64,000 bases of DNA, taken from RBG-16-66-20 sp035308765 (GTDB lineage Bacteria > Pseudomonadota > Gammaproteobacteria > Burkholderiales > SG8-39). Position 1 is the stretch's first letter, and each line of letters begins with the position of its first letter. The position numbers and the translations under genes were made by a program. Of this stretch, positions 53,741 to 62,967 are shown in pieces. The notes under the pieces were generated by a model. It saw only the letters and a list, made by a program, of their open reading frames with translations, was not told the DNA's origin and did no database searches. The DNA is taken from the NCBI GenBank assembly GCA_035308765.1, contig DATGGA010000034.1:1-64000 (forward strand), read 5' to 3'.

Positions 53741-56253
53741 TGCACATCGCCGTCATCGGCAACGGGATGGTCGGCCAGAGGTTCCTCGAGCAGCTGGTCG
53801 CGCGCAACCGTCACTGCGAGGTCACCGTGTTCTGCGAGGAGCCGCGCCCGGCCTACGACCGGGTGCAGTTGACGAGCTTCTTCTCGGGCAAGAGCGCGCA
53901 GGATCTGAACGTCGTGCCGGACAGGTTTTTTCAGGAGCATGGCCTGACGCTGCGCCTCAATGACAGCGTGTTGGCCGTCGACCCCGCGCGCAAGGTGGTG
54001 CGCTCCGCGCGCTACAAGGAAGTGCCCTACGACAAGCTGGTGATCGCGACCGGCTCCTATCCGTTCGTACCGCCGGTGTCGGGCCGGGACCGGCGCGACT
54101 GCTTCGTCTACCGCACCATCGAGGATCTCGAGGTGATCACGTCCGTCGCGAAGCGATCCAAAGTCGGCGTCGTCATCGGCGGCGGGCTGCTCGGCCTGGA
54201 AGCCGCCAAGGCGCTGCAGGACCTCGGCCTCGAAACGCACGTCGTGGAATTCGCTTCGCGCCTGATGGCGGTGCAGCTCGACGACTCCGCCGGACGGCTC
54301 CTGCGCCGCAAGATCGAGGCGCTGGGCGCCAGGATTCACCTGCAGAAGAGCACCAGGGAAATCGTTGACGGCAAAGTGTGCCGGCACAAGCTCGTGTTCG
54401 CCGACGGTACCAATCTCGAGAGCGACCTGATCGTCTTCTCCGCAGGCATCCGGCCGCGCGACGAACTCGCGCGCGCCGCCGGCCTGGCCGTCGGGGAGCG
54501 CGGCGGCATCCAAATCAACTCGCACTGCCAGACCACCAATCCCGACATCTACGCGGTCGGGGAGTGCGCGCTATGGGAAGGTCGCATCTTCGGGCTGGTG
54601 GCGCCCGGCTACCAGATGGCCGAGGTCGCGGCGCGCCACCTGCTCGGCGAGACGCAGCTGCAGTTCCTCGGCGCCGACATGAGCACCAAGCTCAAGCTGA
54701 TGGGCGTGGACGTGTGTTCGATCGGCGACGCCCACGGCAGCGCGCCCGGCGCGCTCAACTACGTGTTCACCGACGAGGCGGCCGGCGTCTACAAGAAGCT
54801 GGTGGTCGCGGAAGACCGCAAGCAGCTGCTGGGCGCGATCCTGGTCGGCGACGCTGCCGACTACGGGACGCTCCTGCAGATGGCGCTCAACCCGCTGCCG
54901 CTGCCGGAGCACCCCGAGGAGCTGATCCTGCCCGCGCGCGAAGGCAAGAAGGGACTGGGGATCGAGCTGCTGCCCGATTCGGCGCTGGTGTGCTCCTGCA
55001 ATGGAGTGACGAAAGGGGCGATCTGCGCCGCAATTGCTGCCGGCTGTAACTCTTTAGGAAGTCTGAAAACAAAAACAAGAGCAGCGACCGGCTGCGGCGG
55101 CTGCGGCCCGCTCGCCAAGCAGATCCTCGACGCCGAAATGAAGAAGCAGGGCTTCAAGGTCAACAACAATCTCTGCGAGCACTTCGCCTATTCGCGGCAG
55201 GAACTTTTTCATTTGGTCAAAATAAATTCGATAAAGAGTTTCGATCAACTGATCACGCAACATGGAAGAGGAAGAGGCTGCGACATCTGCAAGCCGGCGG
55301 CAGCCTCGATCTTCGCCTCATGCTGGAACGAGATGGTCCTCAAGCCCAGGCACGCGCCGCTGCAGGATACGAACGACCATTTCCTTGCCAACCTGCAGAA
55401 GGACGGCACTTATTCGGTGGTGCCGCGCGTGCCGGGCGGCGAAATCACGCCGGCCAGGCTGATCGCCATCGGCGAAGTGGCGAAGAAGTACGGCCTCTAC
55501 ACCAAGATCACCGGCGCGCAGCGCATCGACCTGTTCGGCGCGCGCGTCGAACAGCTGCCGCTGGTGTGGAAGGAGCTGATCGACGCCGGCTTTGAATCCG
55601 GCCACGCCTACGGCAAGGCGCTGCGCACCGTTAAATCCTGCGTCGGCAGCACCTGGTGCCGCTACGGCGTGCAGGACTCGGTGGCGATGGCGATCCGCAT
55701 CGAGCAGCGCTACCGCGGCCTGCGCTCGCCGCACAAGCTGAAAATGGCGGTCTCCGGCTGCACGCGCGAGTGCGCCGAGGCGCAGGGCAAGGACGTGGGC
55801 GTGATCGCCACCGAAAAGGGCTGGAACATGTACGTCTGCGGCAACGGCGGCATGAAGCCGCGGCACGCCGACCTGCTCGCCAGGGATCTGGACGATGAAA
55901 CCCTGATCCGCTACATCGACCGCTTCCTCATGCTCTACATCCGCACCGGCGACCGGCTGCAGCGCACCAGCGTCTGGCTCGAGAACCTGGAGGGCGGCAT
56001 CGACTACGTTCGCAGGGCCGTATGCGAGGACTCACTGGGGATCGGCGCCGAGCTGGAGGCCGACATGCAGAAGTTCGTCGACAGCTACGCCTGCGAATGG
56101 AAGCAGGCGATCGAATCGCCCGAGATCCTCAAGCGTTTCCGCCACTTTGTGAACAGCGACGAGCCGGACAGCAACGTGGTGTTCGTCGCCGAGCGCGAGC
56201 AGATCCGGCCGGCGCGCCCGGATGAACGGGAAACCGACCTTGAAGTTGCGTGA
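53740..56253 (+). CDS. nirB: Assimilatory nitrite reductase large subunit NirB
   Basis: NAD(P)H-dependent siroheme enzyme reducing nitrite to ammonium in the cytoplasm. The 837 residues have the FAD domain (AVIGNGMVGQRFLEQL), an NAD domain (VGVVIGGGLLGLEAAKAL), a BFD-type [2Fe-2S] domain (VCSCNGVTKGAICAAI and GCGGCGPLAKQ), and the sulfite/nitrite reductase domains ending with the siroheme/[4Fe-4S] cysteines in KSCVGSTWCRYGV and VSGCTRECAEAQGKD. Two AT-rich codon islands lie at 55043-55085 and 55199-55280. Coupled to cobA by TGATG. Confidence 0.95.
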   Translation: MHIAVIGNGMVGQRFLEQLVARNRHCEVTVFCEEPRPAYDRVQLTSFFSGKSAQDLNVVPDRFFQEHGLTLRLNDSVLAVDPARKVVRSARYKEVPYDKLVIATGSYPFVPPVSGRDRRDCFVYRTIEDLEVITSVAKRSKVGVVIGGGLLGLEAAKALQDLGLETHVVEFASRLMAVQLDDSAGRLLRRKIEALGARIHLQKSTREIVDGKVCRHKLVFADGTNLESDLIVFSAGIRPRDELARAAGLAVGERGGIQINSHCQTTNPDIYAVGECALWEGRIFGLVAPGYQMAEVAARHLLGETQLQFLGADMSTKLKLMGVDVCSIGDAHGSAPGALNYVFTDEAAGVYKKLVVAEDRKQLLGAILVGDAADYGTLLQMALNPLPLPEHPEELILPAREGKKGLGIELLPDSALVCSCNGVTKGAICAAIAAGCNSLGSLKTKTRAATGCGGCGPLAKQILDAEMKKQGFKVNNNLCEHFAYSRQELFHLVKINSIKSFDQLITQHGRGRGCDICKPAAASIFASCWNEMVLKPRHAPLQDTNDHFLANLQKDGTYSVVPRVPGGEITPARLIAIGEVAKKYGLYTKITGAQRIDLFGARVEQLPLVWKELIDAGFESGHAYGKALRTVKSCVGSTWCRYGVQDSVAMAIRIEQRYRGLRSPHKLKMAVSGCTRECAEAQGKDVGVIATEKGWNMYVCGNGGMKPRHADLLARDLDDETLIRYIDRFLMLYIRTGDRLQRTSVWLENLEGGIDYVRRAVCEDSLGIGAELEADMQKFVDSYACEWKQAIESPEILKRFRHFVNSDEPDSNVVFVAEREQIRPARPDERETDLEVA

Positions 56254-56257
56254 GGCC

Positions 56258-59056
56258 ATGGCGGTCCGCGTCTGCCCGCTGGAGGACATCGTCCCCAATG
56301 CGGGAGTGGCAGCACTCGTGGACGGCGAGCAGGTCGCCGTCTTCAGACTGGATGACGACAGCGTCCATGCGGTAGGCAATCTGGACCCGTTCTCGGGCGC
56401 CAACGTCCTTTCGCGCGGCATCGTCGGCGACCTGAAGGGCGGGCTGGTCGTCGCCTCACCTGTATACAAGCAACACTTCAGCCTGCTGACGGGCCGCTGC
56501 GTCGAGGACGCGACCGCGCGCATACCCGTCTACGCTGCAAGAGTTGAGGAGGGCTGGGTCGTCGTCGAGCCACGCAAGCAGGTGGCCACCACCTGCTGCT
56601 ACTGCGGCGTCGGCTGCGGCATAGTCGTGTCGACGCTGAAGAACGGCATTTTTTCCGTGAAGGGCGATGCCGCGCACCCGGCAAATCACGGGCGCCTGTG
56701 CACCAAGGGCGCGGCGCTGCACCTGTCCACCGACGCCAGTGCGCGCCTGCTCTACCCAGAGGTCAACGGCGCGCGGGCGACCTGGGACCAGGCGCTGGAC
56801 TACGCCGCGGGCAAGTTCAAGCAGATCATCGCTGCGCATGGTCCCGACGCCGTCGCGTTCTACGTCTCCGGACAGTTGCTGACCGAGGACTACTACGTCT
56901 TCAACAAGCTCGCCAAGGGCCTGGTGGGCACGAACAACATCGATACCAACTCGCGCTTGTGCATGTCCTCGGCTGTGGCGGGATACAAACAATCGCTTGG
57001 GGCGGATGCACCGCCCTGCGCCTACGAGGACATCGATGCCGCCGACCTGATCCTGATCGCCGGCTCCAATACCGCCTTCGCCCACCCCATCGTCTACCGG
57101 CGCATCGAAGACGCGCGGGCGCGCAATCCCGGACTCAAGCTCGTCGTCATCGATCCGCGCGCCACCGTCACCGCGCGCGCCGCCGACCTGCATCTCGCGC
57201 TCAGACCCGGCACCGATGTCGCGCTCTTCAACGCAATGCTGCATGTGTTGCAAAAAGAAAGTTTTTTTTCTGTGTCATTTGTGGAAAATCACACCGAGAA
57301 CGTCGAAAAACTTCAGCCCCTGCTCGACTACTGGACCCCCAAGCGGGCGGCCGAGGTCTGCGATCTGCCCGTCGAAAAAATCGTCCAGGCCGCGCGCATG
57401 TTCGGCAACGCCAAGGCCGTGCTCTCGCTCTACTGCCAGGGCCTGAACCAGTCGGCGAGCGGCACCTGGAAGAATTGCGCGCTCATCAACCTGCACCTGG
57501 CCACCGGCCAGATCGGCCGGCCGGGCGCCGGGCCGTTCTCCCTTACCGGACAACCCAACGCCATGGGCGGCCGCGAGGTCGGCGGCATGGCGAACCTGCT
57601 GTCGGGTCACCGGGACCTGGACAACGAAGCGGACAGGAAAGAGGTCGCCGCGCTTTGGGATATCGCCTCCGTCCCCGCAGAGCCCGGCAAGACGGCGGTA
57701 GAGATGTTCGAAGCCATCGGCCGCGGCGAGATCAAGGCGGTGTGGATCGTCTGCACCAACCCGGCGCAGTCGATGCCCGATGCCAATGCAGTACGCAAGG
57801 CGCTCGCGGGTGCCGAGTTCGTGATCGTCCAGGAAGCCTTCCGTGACGCAGAGACTTGCGACTACGCCGACGTGCTTTTGCCAGCGGCGAGTTGGGCGGA
57901 GAAAGACGGCACCGTCACCAATTCGGAGCGGCGCATCTCGCGCGTGCGCGCCGCCGTAGCGCCGCCGGGCGAAGCGCGTCCGGATTGGAAGATCGCCGTT
58001 GATTTTGCGCTTCGGCTTCAAGCCCTGTCGGACAGGAAATCCTCCTTCGAATACAAATCTTCCGAAGAGATTTTCAACGAGCACCGCGAGAGCACCCGCG
58101 GCCGAGATCTGGACATCACCGGCCTCTCCTATGCCGTGCTCGATAGCGACGGGCCGCAGCAGTGGCCCTACCCGGAAGGCGCCAGGAGCGGGCTCGCCCG
58201 CCTCTATGCCGACGGCGTGTTCCCGACGCCCTCGGGACGCGCGCGCTTCATCGCCACCGAGTACCGGCCCCCGGCGGAGGAGCCCGATGCGCAATTCCCG
58301 GTGCGGCTGACGACGGGACGTTTGCGAGATCAATGGCACAGCATGACGCGCACCGGACTGGTGGCGCGCCTCTTCAGCCACAGCCCGGAACCGGAAATTG
58401 TCGTCAGTGATTCCGATCTGGAAAAGAACGGTTTTTCGAATCACGACCTGGTGCGCGTAACCAGCCGCCGCGGCAGCGTCGTCTTGAAGATCCGCGCATC
58501 GGACGATATGCGACCGGGCGACGCCTTCGTCGCGATGCACTGGGGCAGCCGCTTCACTGCCAGCGTCGGCACCAATGCGCTCACCGTTGCCGCGATCGAC
58601 CCCTATTCCAAGCAGCCGGAGCTCAAGCACGCAGCGGTGCGCATCGAGTCCTTCGCTGCGCGCTGGCGCGGCGCGTTTACCGCGCCCGCGACCCCGGCGC
58701 TGCAGCGCGCGGTAGCCGCCTGGCTGGCGCGCTTCGACTACGCCGCGCTGACGCTGGTGGATGGGCCCGAAATCCTGCTGCGCCTCGGGATCGCGACCGA
58801 GGGAACGCCCGCCCCCGACGCGCTGAAAGCCCTCGAGAATCTGTTCGGCCAGCCGCCCGTGATCGGGCCCGCGGCCTTCGAGCGGTCCGTCTGCGCCTGC
58901 TTCAATGTCGGTGAAGCAGCAATCCTCGCCGCCGTCGCGGCCGGCGCTACCTTGTCCGCGCTGCAGAAGGCGCTCAAGTGCGGCGCTAACTGCGGCTCCT
59001 GCGTTCCCGAACTGCGCCGGCTGGCCGCGGCTCAGTCACGCTTCTTGCTTGAATAG
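56258..59056 (+). CDS. nasA: NirD-NasA fusion: nitrite reductase small subunit plus assimilatory nitrate reductase
   Basis: One 932-residue frame joins two enzymes. Residues about 1-106 are a NirD Rieske-fold domain (VRVCPLEDIVPNAGVAALVD, LVVASPVYKQHFSLLTGRC) without Rieske ligands, as normal for NirD. The molybdenum nitrate reductase follows: its [4Fe-4S] cysteines are at about 113, 116, 120 and 148 (CCYCGVGCG, GRLCTKG), with a probable Mo-ligand Cys in DTNSRLCMSSAVAGYK. A C-terminal BFD-like [2Fe-2S] domain follows (VCACFNVGEAAI, KCGANCGSCVPEL). ATG 56258, 4 bases after nirB, fits the NirD N-terminus; an ATG at 56222 overlapping nirB is the alternative. Confidence 0.9.
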   Translation: MAVRVCPLEDIVPNAGVAALVDGEQVAVFRLDDDSVHAVGNLDPFSGANVLSRGIVGDLKGGLVVASPVYKQHFSLLTGRCVEDATARIPVYAARVEEGWVVVEPRKQVATTCCYCGVGCGIVVSTLKNGIFSVKGDAAHPANHGRLCTKGAALHLSTDASARLLYPEVNGARATWDQALDYAAGKFKQIIAAHGPDAVAFYVSGQLLTEDYYVFNKLAKGLVGTNNIDTNSRLCMSSAVAGYKQSLGADAPPCAYEDIDAADLILIAGSNTAFAHPIVYRRIEDARARNPGLKLVVIDPRATVTARAADLHLALRPGTDVALFNAMLHVLQKESFFSVSFVENHTENVEKLQPLLDYWTPKRAAEVCDLPVEKIVQAARMFGNAKAVLSLYCQGLNQSASGTWKNCALINLHLATGQIGRPGAGPFSLTGQPNAMGGREVGGMANLLSGHRDLDNEADRKEVAALWDIASVPAEPGKTAVEMFEAIGRGEIKAVWIVCTNPAQSMPDANAVRKALAGAEFVIVQEAFRDAETCDYADVLLPAASWAEKDGTVTNSERRISRVRAAVAPPGEARPDWKIAVDFALRLQALSDRKSSFEYKSSEEIFNEHRESTRGRDLDITGLSYAVLDSDGPQQWPYPEGARSGLARLYADGVFPTPSGRARFIATEYRPPAEEPDAQFPVRLTTGRLRDQWHSMTRTGLVARLFSHSPEPEIVVSDSDLEKNGFSNHDLVRVTSRRGSVVLKIRASDDMRPGDAFVAMHWGSRFTASVGTNALTVAAIDPYSKQPELKHAAVRIESFAARWRGAFTAPATPALQRAVAAWLARFDYAALTLVDGPEILLRLGIATEGTPAPDALKALENLFGQPPVIGPAAFERSVCACFNVGEAAILAAVAAGATLSALQKALKCGANCGSCVPELRRLAAAQSRFLLE

Positions 59057-59088
59057 ATTTATCCCAGAAACTATCGGAAGGAAACACT

Positions 59089-59901
59089 ATGTCCTATTTG
59101 GCACCTGCTGAATTTGTCGCGAAGATGGTGGACGCGGGCGAATCCAAGATCTTCATGTCCACCAGGGATACGCTGATCCGGGCCTACATGGCCGGTGCTA
59201 CCCTCGCGCTCGCTGCGGTATTCGCGGTCAGCATCACCGTGCAGACGGGCTCCCCGCTGGTCGGCGCCATCCTGTTTCCAGTCGGATTTTCTATGCTTTA
59301 CTTGATGGGCTTCGACCTGCTGACCGGCGTGTTCATGCTCACGCCGCTTGCGTGGCTGGACAAGAGGCCCGGCGTCACTATCCGCGAAATCCTGAGAAAC
59401 TGGGGCCTGGTCTTCGTAGGCAACTTCGCGGGCGCTCTGACCGTAGCCGTCATCATGACCATCGTCTTCACTTATGGCTTCTCCACCGACCCGGGCGAGG
59501 TGGGCCACCGGCTCGCCGGCATCGGCGTGGCGCGCACGCTGGGCTACGCGAAGTACGGGCTGGCCGGGTGGTTGACCATCTTCCTGCGCGGCATGCTGTG
59601 CAACTGGATGGTTTGCATGGGCGTGGTGGGCGCGATGATATCGACCTCGGTCAGCGGCAAGGTCATCGCCATGTGGATGCCCATCTTCGTGTTCTTCTAT
59701 ATGACCTTCGAGCATTCGGTGGTCAACATGTTCCTGTTCCCGGCGGCCATGCTGATGGGCGGCGCATTCTCGATCGCCGATTATTTCATCTGGAACGAGA
59801 TTCCCACCGTGCTGGGCAACTTGGTGGGCGGTTTTGCGTTTACCGGACTGACCCTGTACAGCACGCATGTGAGAACGGCACCGAAGCGCTCCCTGCCCTG
59901 A
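59089..59901 (+). CDS. nirC: Formate/nitrite transporter family protein (NirC-like)
   Basis: Pentameric channel protein of 270 residues with six membrane helices. FNT features: GFDLLTGVFMLTPLAWLDKR (first re-entrant loop; the family more often has Asn-Thr-Gly), NWMVCMGVVGAMISTSVSGK, and MTFEHSVVNMFLFP with the conserved pore His. It probably moves nitrite across the inner membrane in support of NirB. The ATG at 59089 has a GGAAGGA site and follows nasA by 32 bases. Confidence 0.92.
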   Translation: MSYLAPAEFVAKMVDAGESKIFMSTRDTLIRAYMAGATLALAAVFAVSITVQTGSPLVGAILFPVGFSMLYLMGFDLLTGVFMLTPLAWLDKRPGVTIREILRNWGLVFVGNFAGALTVAVIMTIVFTYGFSTDPGEVGHRLAGIGVARTLGYAKYGLAGWLTIFLRGMLCNWMVCMGVVGAMISTSVSGKVIAMWMPIFVFFYMTFEHSVVNMFLFPAAMLMGGAFSIADYFIWNEIPTVLGNLVGGFAFTGLTLYSTHVRTAPKRSLP

Positions 59902-59956
59902 ACAGCGGGGCGTAGGCCACCCAGCTCCGCCAAAGGCCGGGAGCCATACCAGGAAA

Positions 59957-61705
59957 ATGCCCAGTGCGTTGAAAATATCGGCAGGGCAATATTCTGATAG
60001 GGGCCGCAAGGAGACCAATCAGGATTTCCACGGCATGTTCATTCCTCGGGAACCGCAATTGAGTTTCAAGGGAATTGCCATCGCCGTTGCCGACGGAATC
60101 AGCAGCAGCGACGTCAGTCAACTGGCAAGCCAGGCAGCCGTCACCGGATTCCTGGAAGACTACTTCTGCACATCCGAGGCCTGGTCCGTAAAGAAATCCG
60201 CGCAGCGCGTGCTGCATGCGGTCAACTCATGGCTGCACGCCCAGACCCGGCAGAGCGAATACCGGTACGACCGGGACAGGGGTTACGTGTGTACGTTCAG
60301 CGCCATGGTGATCAAGTCCACCGTCGCGCATATTTTCCACGTCGGAGACACCAGGATCTACCGCCTGCGCGGCGGAGCCCTGGAGCAGCTGACCGATGAT
60401 CATCGCCTCAGGGTTTCCGCGGAAAAGAGCTATCTCGGCCGCGCTCTGGGGATCAATCCTCAGATCGAGATCGACTACCAGGCCCTGCCGGTCGAAAAGG
60501 GCGACGTATTTCTGCTGGCCACCGACGGCGTCTATGAGCATGTGAAGGCTCCATTCGTCGTGAACGCCGTCGATGCGCGGGCGGGCGATCCGGATTGCAA
60601 TCTGGACATGCTGTCGAAAACCATAGCCGACGAGGCTTATCGCCAGGGCAGCGCGGACAACCTGACGGTCCAGATCGTCCGCATCGACGAATTGCCCGGC
60701 CAGGACGCCACGGAGGTCCGCCAGCAAATGGCCGGCCTGCCTTGTCCGCCCGAGCTGGACGCGCGGATGATCTTCGACGGCTACAAGATCGTCCGTCAAC
60801 TGCATGCCAGCGGCCGCAGCCACGTCTTCCTCGCGATCGACGAACAGACCGGCGAGCAAGTAGCCATCAAGACTCCGTCAACCGACCTTCGGGAGGACCC
60901 GGCGTACCTGGAGCGTTTGCTGATGGAGGAATGGATCGCGCGACGTATCAATAGCGCGAACGTCCTGAAGGCCTATCCGCAGGAGAGAAAGCGCAACTAC
61001 CTCTACATCGTTACCGAGTTCATCGAAGGCCAGACGCTCGACCAATGGATCATCGACCACCCGAAGCCGGACTTGAAAGCCGTTCGCGGGATCGTCGGAC
61101 AGATCGCCAAGGGGCTGCAGGCCTTCCACCGGGCGGAAATCGTGCACCAGGACGTCAGGCCCGCCAACGTCATGATTGACGGAACCGGTACGGTCAAGCT
61201 GATCGATTTCGGATCCGCGCGGGTTGCCGGAATCACGGAGATCGCATCACACACCGGCCCCGGGTCGATTCTCGGGTCCGAGCAATATGCGGCGCCCGAA
61301 TATTTTCTCGGCGAAGCCGGCACCTCCCGCTCGGACATCTTTTCCCTGGGGGTCATTACCTACCAGATGCTGACGGGTGGATTGCCCCATGGAACCCGGG
61401 TGCCGGGATCGAGGACCAGGGCGGCGCAACGCAAGCTGAGATATCGTTCCGCGCGGGACGACGATCGCGAGATCCTCGCCTGGGTTGACGAGGCCATCAG
61501 GAAGGCGGTGCACCCCGATCCCTATAAGCGGTACGCCGAGCTTTCCGAGTTCGTGTTCGACCTCCATCACCCAAACCGGGAATTCCTGCGCAGGAACCGT
61601 CCACCGCTGTTGGAGCGGGACCCAGTCGTTTTCTGGAAAGCCGTGTCCTTCCTGCTGGCCGTCGTCGTCCTGATCCTGCTGGTCAGCCGCTGCGCGATCA
61701 AATAG
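59957..61705 (+). CDS. PP2C-type phosphatase / Ser-Thr protein kinase fusion, membrane-anchored
   Basis: A 582-residue two-enzyme signalling protein. Residues 1-245 are a PPM phosphatase: RKETNQD (Asp23), VADGIS (Asp46-Gly47), VGDTRIYRL (about 129), TDGVYEH (190) and SADNLTV (Asn235), so all metal-binding Asp positions are present. Residues about 272-540 are a Hanks-type kinase: VAIK (Lys305), IVHQDVRPANVMI (His-Gln-Asp399, where most kinases have His-Arg-Asp), DFG (417-419) and APEYF. The glycine loop is weak. One C-terminal helix (about 558-577) anchors it. Similar fusions accompany nitrate-assimilation genes in other proteobacteria; targets are unknown. Confidence 0.9.
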   Translation: MPSALKISAGQYSDRGRKETNQDFHGMFIPREPQLSFKGIAIAVADGISSSDVSQLASQAAVTGFLEDYFCTSEAWSVKKSAQRVLHAVNSWLHAQTRQSEYRYDRDRGYVCTFSAMVIKSTVAHIFHVGDTRIYRLRGGALEQLTDDHRLRVSAEKSYLGRALGINPQIEIDYQALPVEKGDVFLLATDGVYEHVKAPFVVNAVDARAGDPDCNLDMLSKTIADEAYRQGSADNLTVQIVRIDELPGQDATEVRQQMAGLPCPPELDARMIFDGYKIVRQLHASGRSHVFLAIDEQTGEQVAIKTPSTDLREDPAYLERLLMEEWIARRINSANVLKAYPQERKRNYLYIVTEFIEGQTLDQWIIDHPKPDLKAVRGIVGQIAKGLQAFHRAEIVHQDVRPANVMIDGTGTVKLIDFGSARVAGITEIASHTGPGSILGSEQYAAPEYFLGEAGTSRSDIFSLGVITYQMLTGGLPHGTRVPGSRTRAAQRKLRYRSARDDDREILAWVDEAIRKAVHPDPYKRYAELSEFVFDLHHPNREFLRRNRPPLLERDPVVFWKAVSFLLAVVVLILLVSRCAIK

Positions 61706-61724
61706 CGCCGGCCATGCGCGGCGC
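61705..61724. terminator. GC-rich hairpin between convergent kinase and aldolase genes
   Basis: GCGCCG (61705-61710) pairs with CGGCGC (61719-61724) around an 8-base loop in the 19-base convergent gap. No T-tract follows on either strand, so activity as a terminator is uncertain. Confidence 0.35.
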
Positions 61725-62498
61725 TCACTCCCGGTAGGACGGATCCTTCGCGTCGACGATGCGCTGCATCGCGGCGAATACGTCTTCGCAGGTGCGCTTT
61801 TCGCCCGGCCCCGACTCGCGCACCGTCTGCGCGAATACTTCGGGCCGGATCGGATTGAGCGCCACCGCGCTACCGGCAGCAATCTGCACGTCGCAGGCGC
61901 GCTGCAACGTCCAGAGCGTCATGAAAGCCTCCTGTACCGACGGTCCCCAAGCGAGCAGGCCGTGGTTTCTGAGAATCACCGCCCGCTTGCCACCGATGCT
62001 CGCGACCAGGCGCGTTTTTTCCGCCTCCTCGACAGTGATGCCCTCGAAGTCGTGATAGGCGACGCCGCCGTGCAGCTGCGCGGCGTAGAAATTGGTCGGC
62101 GACAGGCCGTCCTTCTGGCAGGCGACCGCCATTCCGGTGGTGGTGTGCGTGTGCATCACGCAGTGCGCGTCGCCGACACTGCCGTGGATCGCGCTGTGGA
62201 TGATGAATCCCGCCTTGTTCACCGGCCATTTCGATTCGCGCACTGGATTGCCGTCGATGTCGATCAGCACCAGGGATGAAGCAGTGATCTCGCTGTAGTG
62301 CAGGCCGAACGGGTTGATGAGGAAAAGCTTTTCCGGTCCCGGCACCCGCAAGGTGATGTGGTTGAAAATCATCTCCACCCAGCCGAGATGGTTGAAAATC
62401 CGGTAGCAGGCGGCGAGCTGGAGGCGCGCTTCGCGCTCCGCCTTGCCCATCGGCAGTTTCCTTGCCGCCGGCGCGGCCCCCTGATGGTAGATCGTCAT
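61725..62498 (-). CDS. Class II aldolase/adducin-family protein
   Basis: A 257-residue zinc-dependent aldolase-fold protein from ATG 62498 (a TTG two codons upstream is possible). It shows RIFNHLGWVEMIFNHITLRV, the substrate-phosphate-type Ser loop LFLINPFGLHYSEITASSL, the zinc-binding His pair CVMHTHTTTGMAVAC, and LRNHGLLAWGPS with the third His. Members include fuculose-phosphate aldolase and adducin-like proteins; this longer, bacterial adducin-like form has no defined substrate. It is divergent from the small exported-protein gene. Confidence 0.87.
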   Translation of the reverse strand: MTIYHQGAAPAARKLPMGKAEREARLQLAACYRIFNHLGWVEMIFNHITLRVPGPEKLFLINPFGLHYSEITASSLVLIDIDGNPVRESKWPVNKAGFIIHSAIHGSVGDAHCVMHTHTTTGMAVACQKDGLSPTNFYAAQLHGGVAYHDFEGITVEEAEKTRLVASIGGKRAVILRNHGLLAWGPSVQEAFMTLWTLQRACDVQIAAGSAVALNPIRPEVFAQTVRESGPGEKRTCEDVFAAMQRIVDAKDPSYRE

Positions 62499-62592
62499 GT
62501 GCAAGGCGCTCCAAGCGAAGTCGACTAGTCTAGTCCTGCCCCCGGAATTTTGTCGGGATGACGATTCATAGATCGTGGCTTAGGGTTATGCC

Positions 62593-62946
62593 ATGCGACC
62601 CGTATTGCAAACGTACGCATTTGCCGCGGTCCTCCTGATCGTCTCCGGCCCGGCATTCGCCCACAAGCCTTCGGCGGCGGAATGCATGGAAGCCGGCGAT
62701 TTCATCCGCAATGCCGCGCTTTCGCGCGACAACGGCACGACACGGAAATTCTTCCTCGACCATCTGCGGGAAGACTACGTGATGATCCGCGCCTTCCGGC
62801 CCGAAGAGCGCTGGTTCGTGATGGATGTCGACGACGAGGAATTCCTGCAGGCCGAGGTCGAACTGGTGTTCGACGCGCCGCTCCCTGTCGAGCAGCACCG
62901 GGCGGATTTCCTCGAACGCTGCGCGCGGCGCCCGGCGGGGCTCTAG
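62593..62946 (+). CDS. Small exported protein of unknown function
   Basis: A 117-residue protein with a clear signal peptide (MRPVLQTYAFAAVLLIVSGP, cleavage after AFA near residue 23). The mature domain is acidic and compact with two Cys (AAECMEAGDF, LERCARR) that could form one disulfide, and the stretch ALSRDNGTTRKFFLDHLRED. Codon use looks genuine for this GC-rich genome and the frame is bounded by intergenic sequence. I do not recognise the family. Confidence 0.68.
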   Translation: MRPVLQTYAFAAVLLIVSGPAFAHKPSAAECMEAGDFIRNAALSRDNGTTRKFFLDHLREDYVMIRAFRPEERWFVMDVDDEEFLQAEVELVFDAPLPVEQHRADFLERCARRPAGL

Positions 62947-62967
62947 AAGGAAAATATCCGCTGCGCG

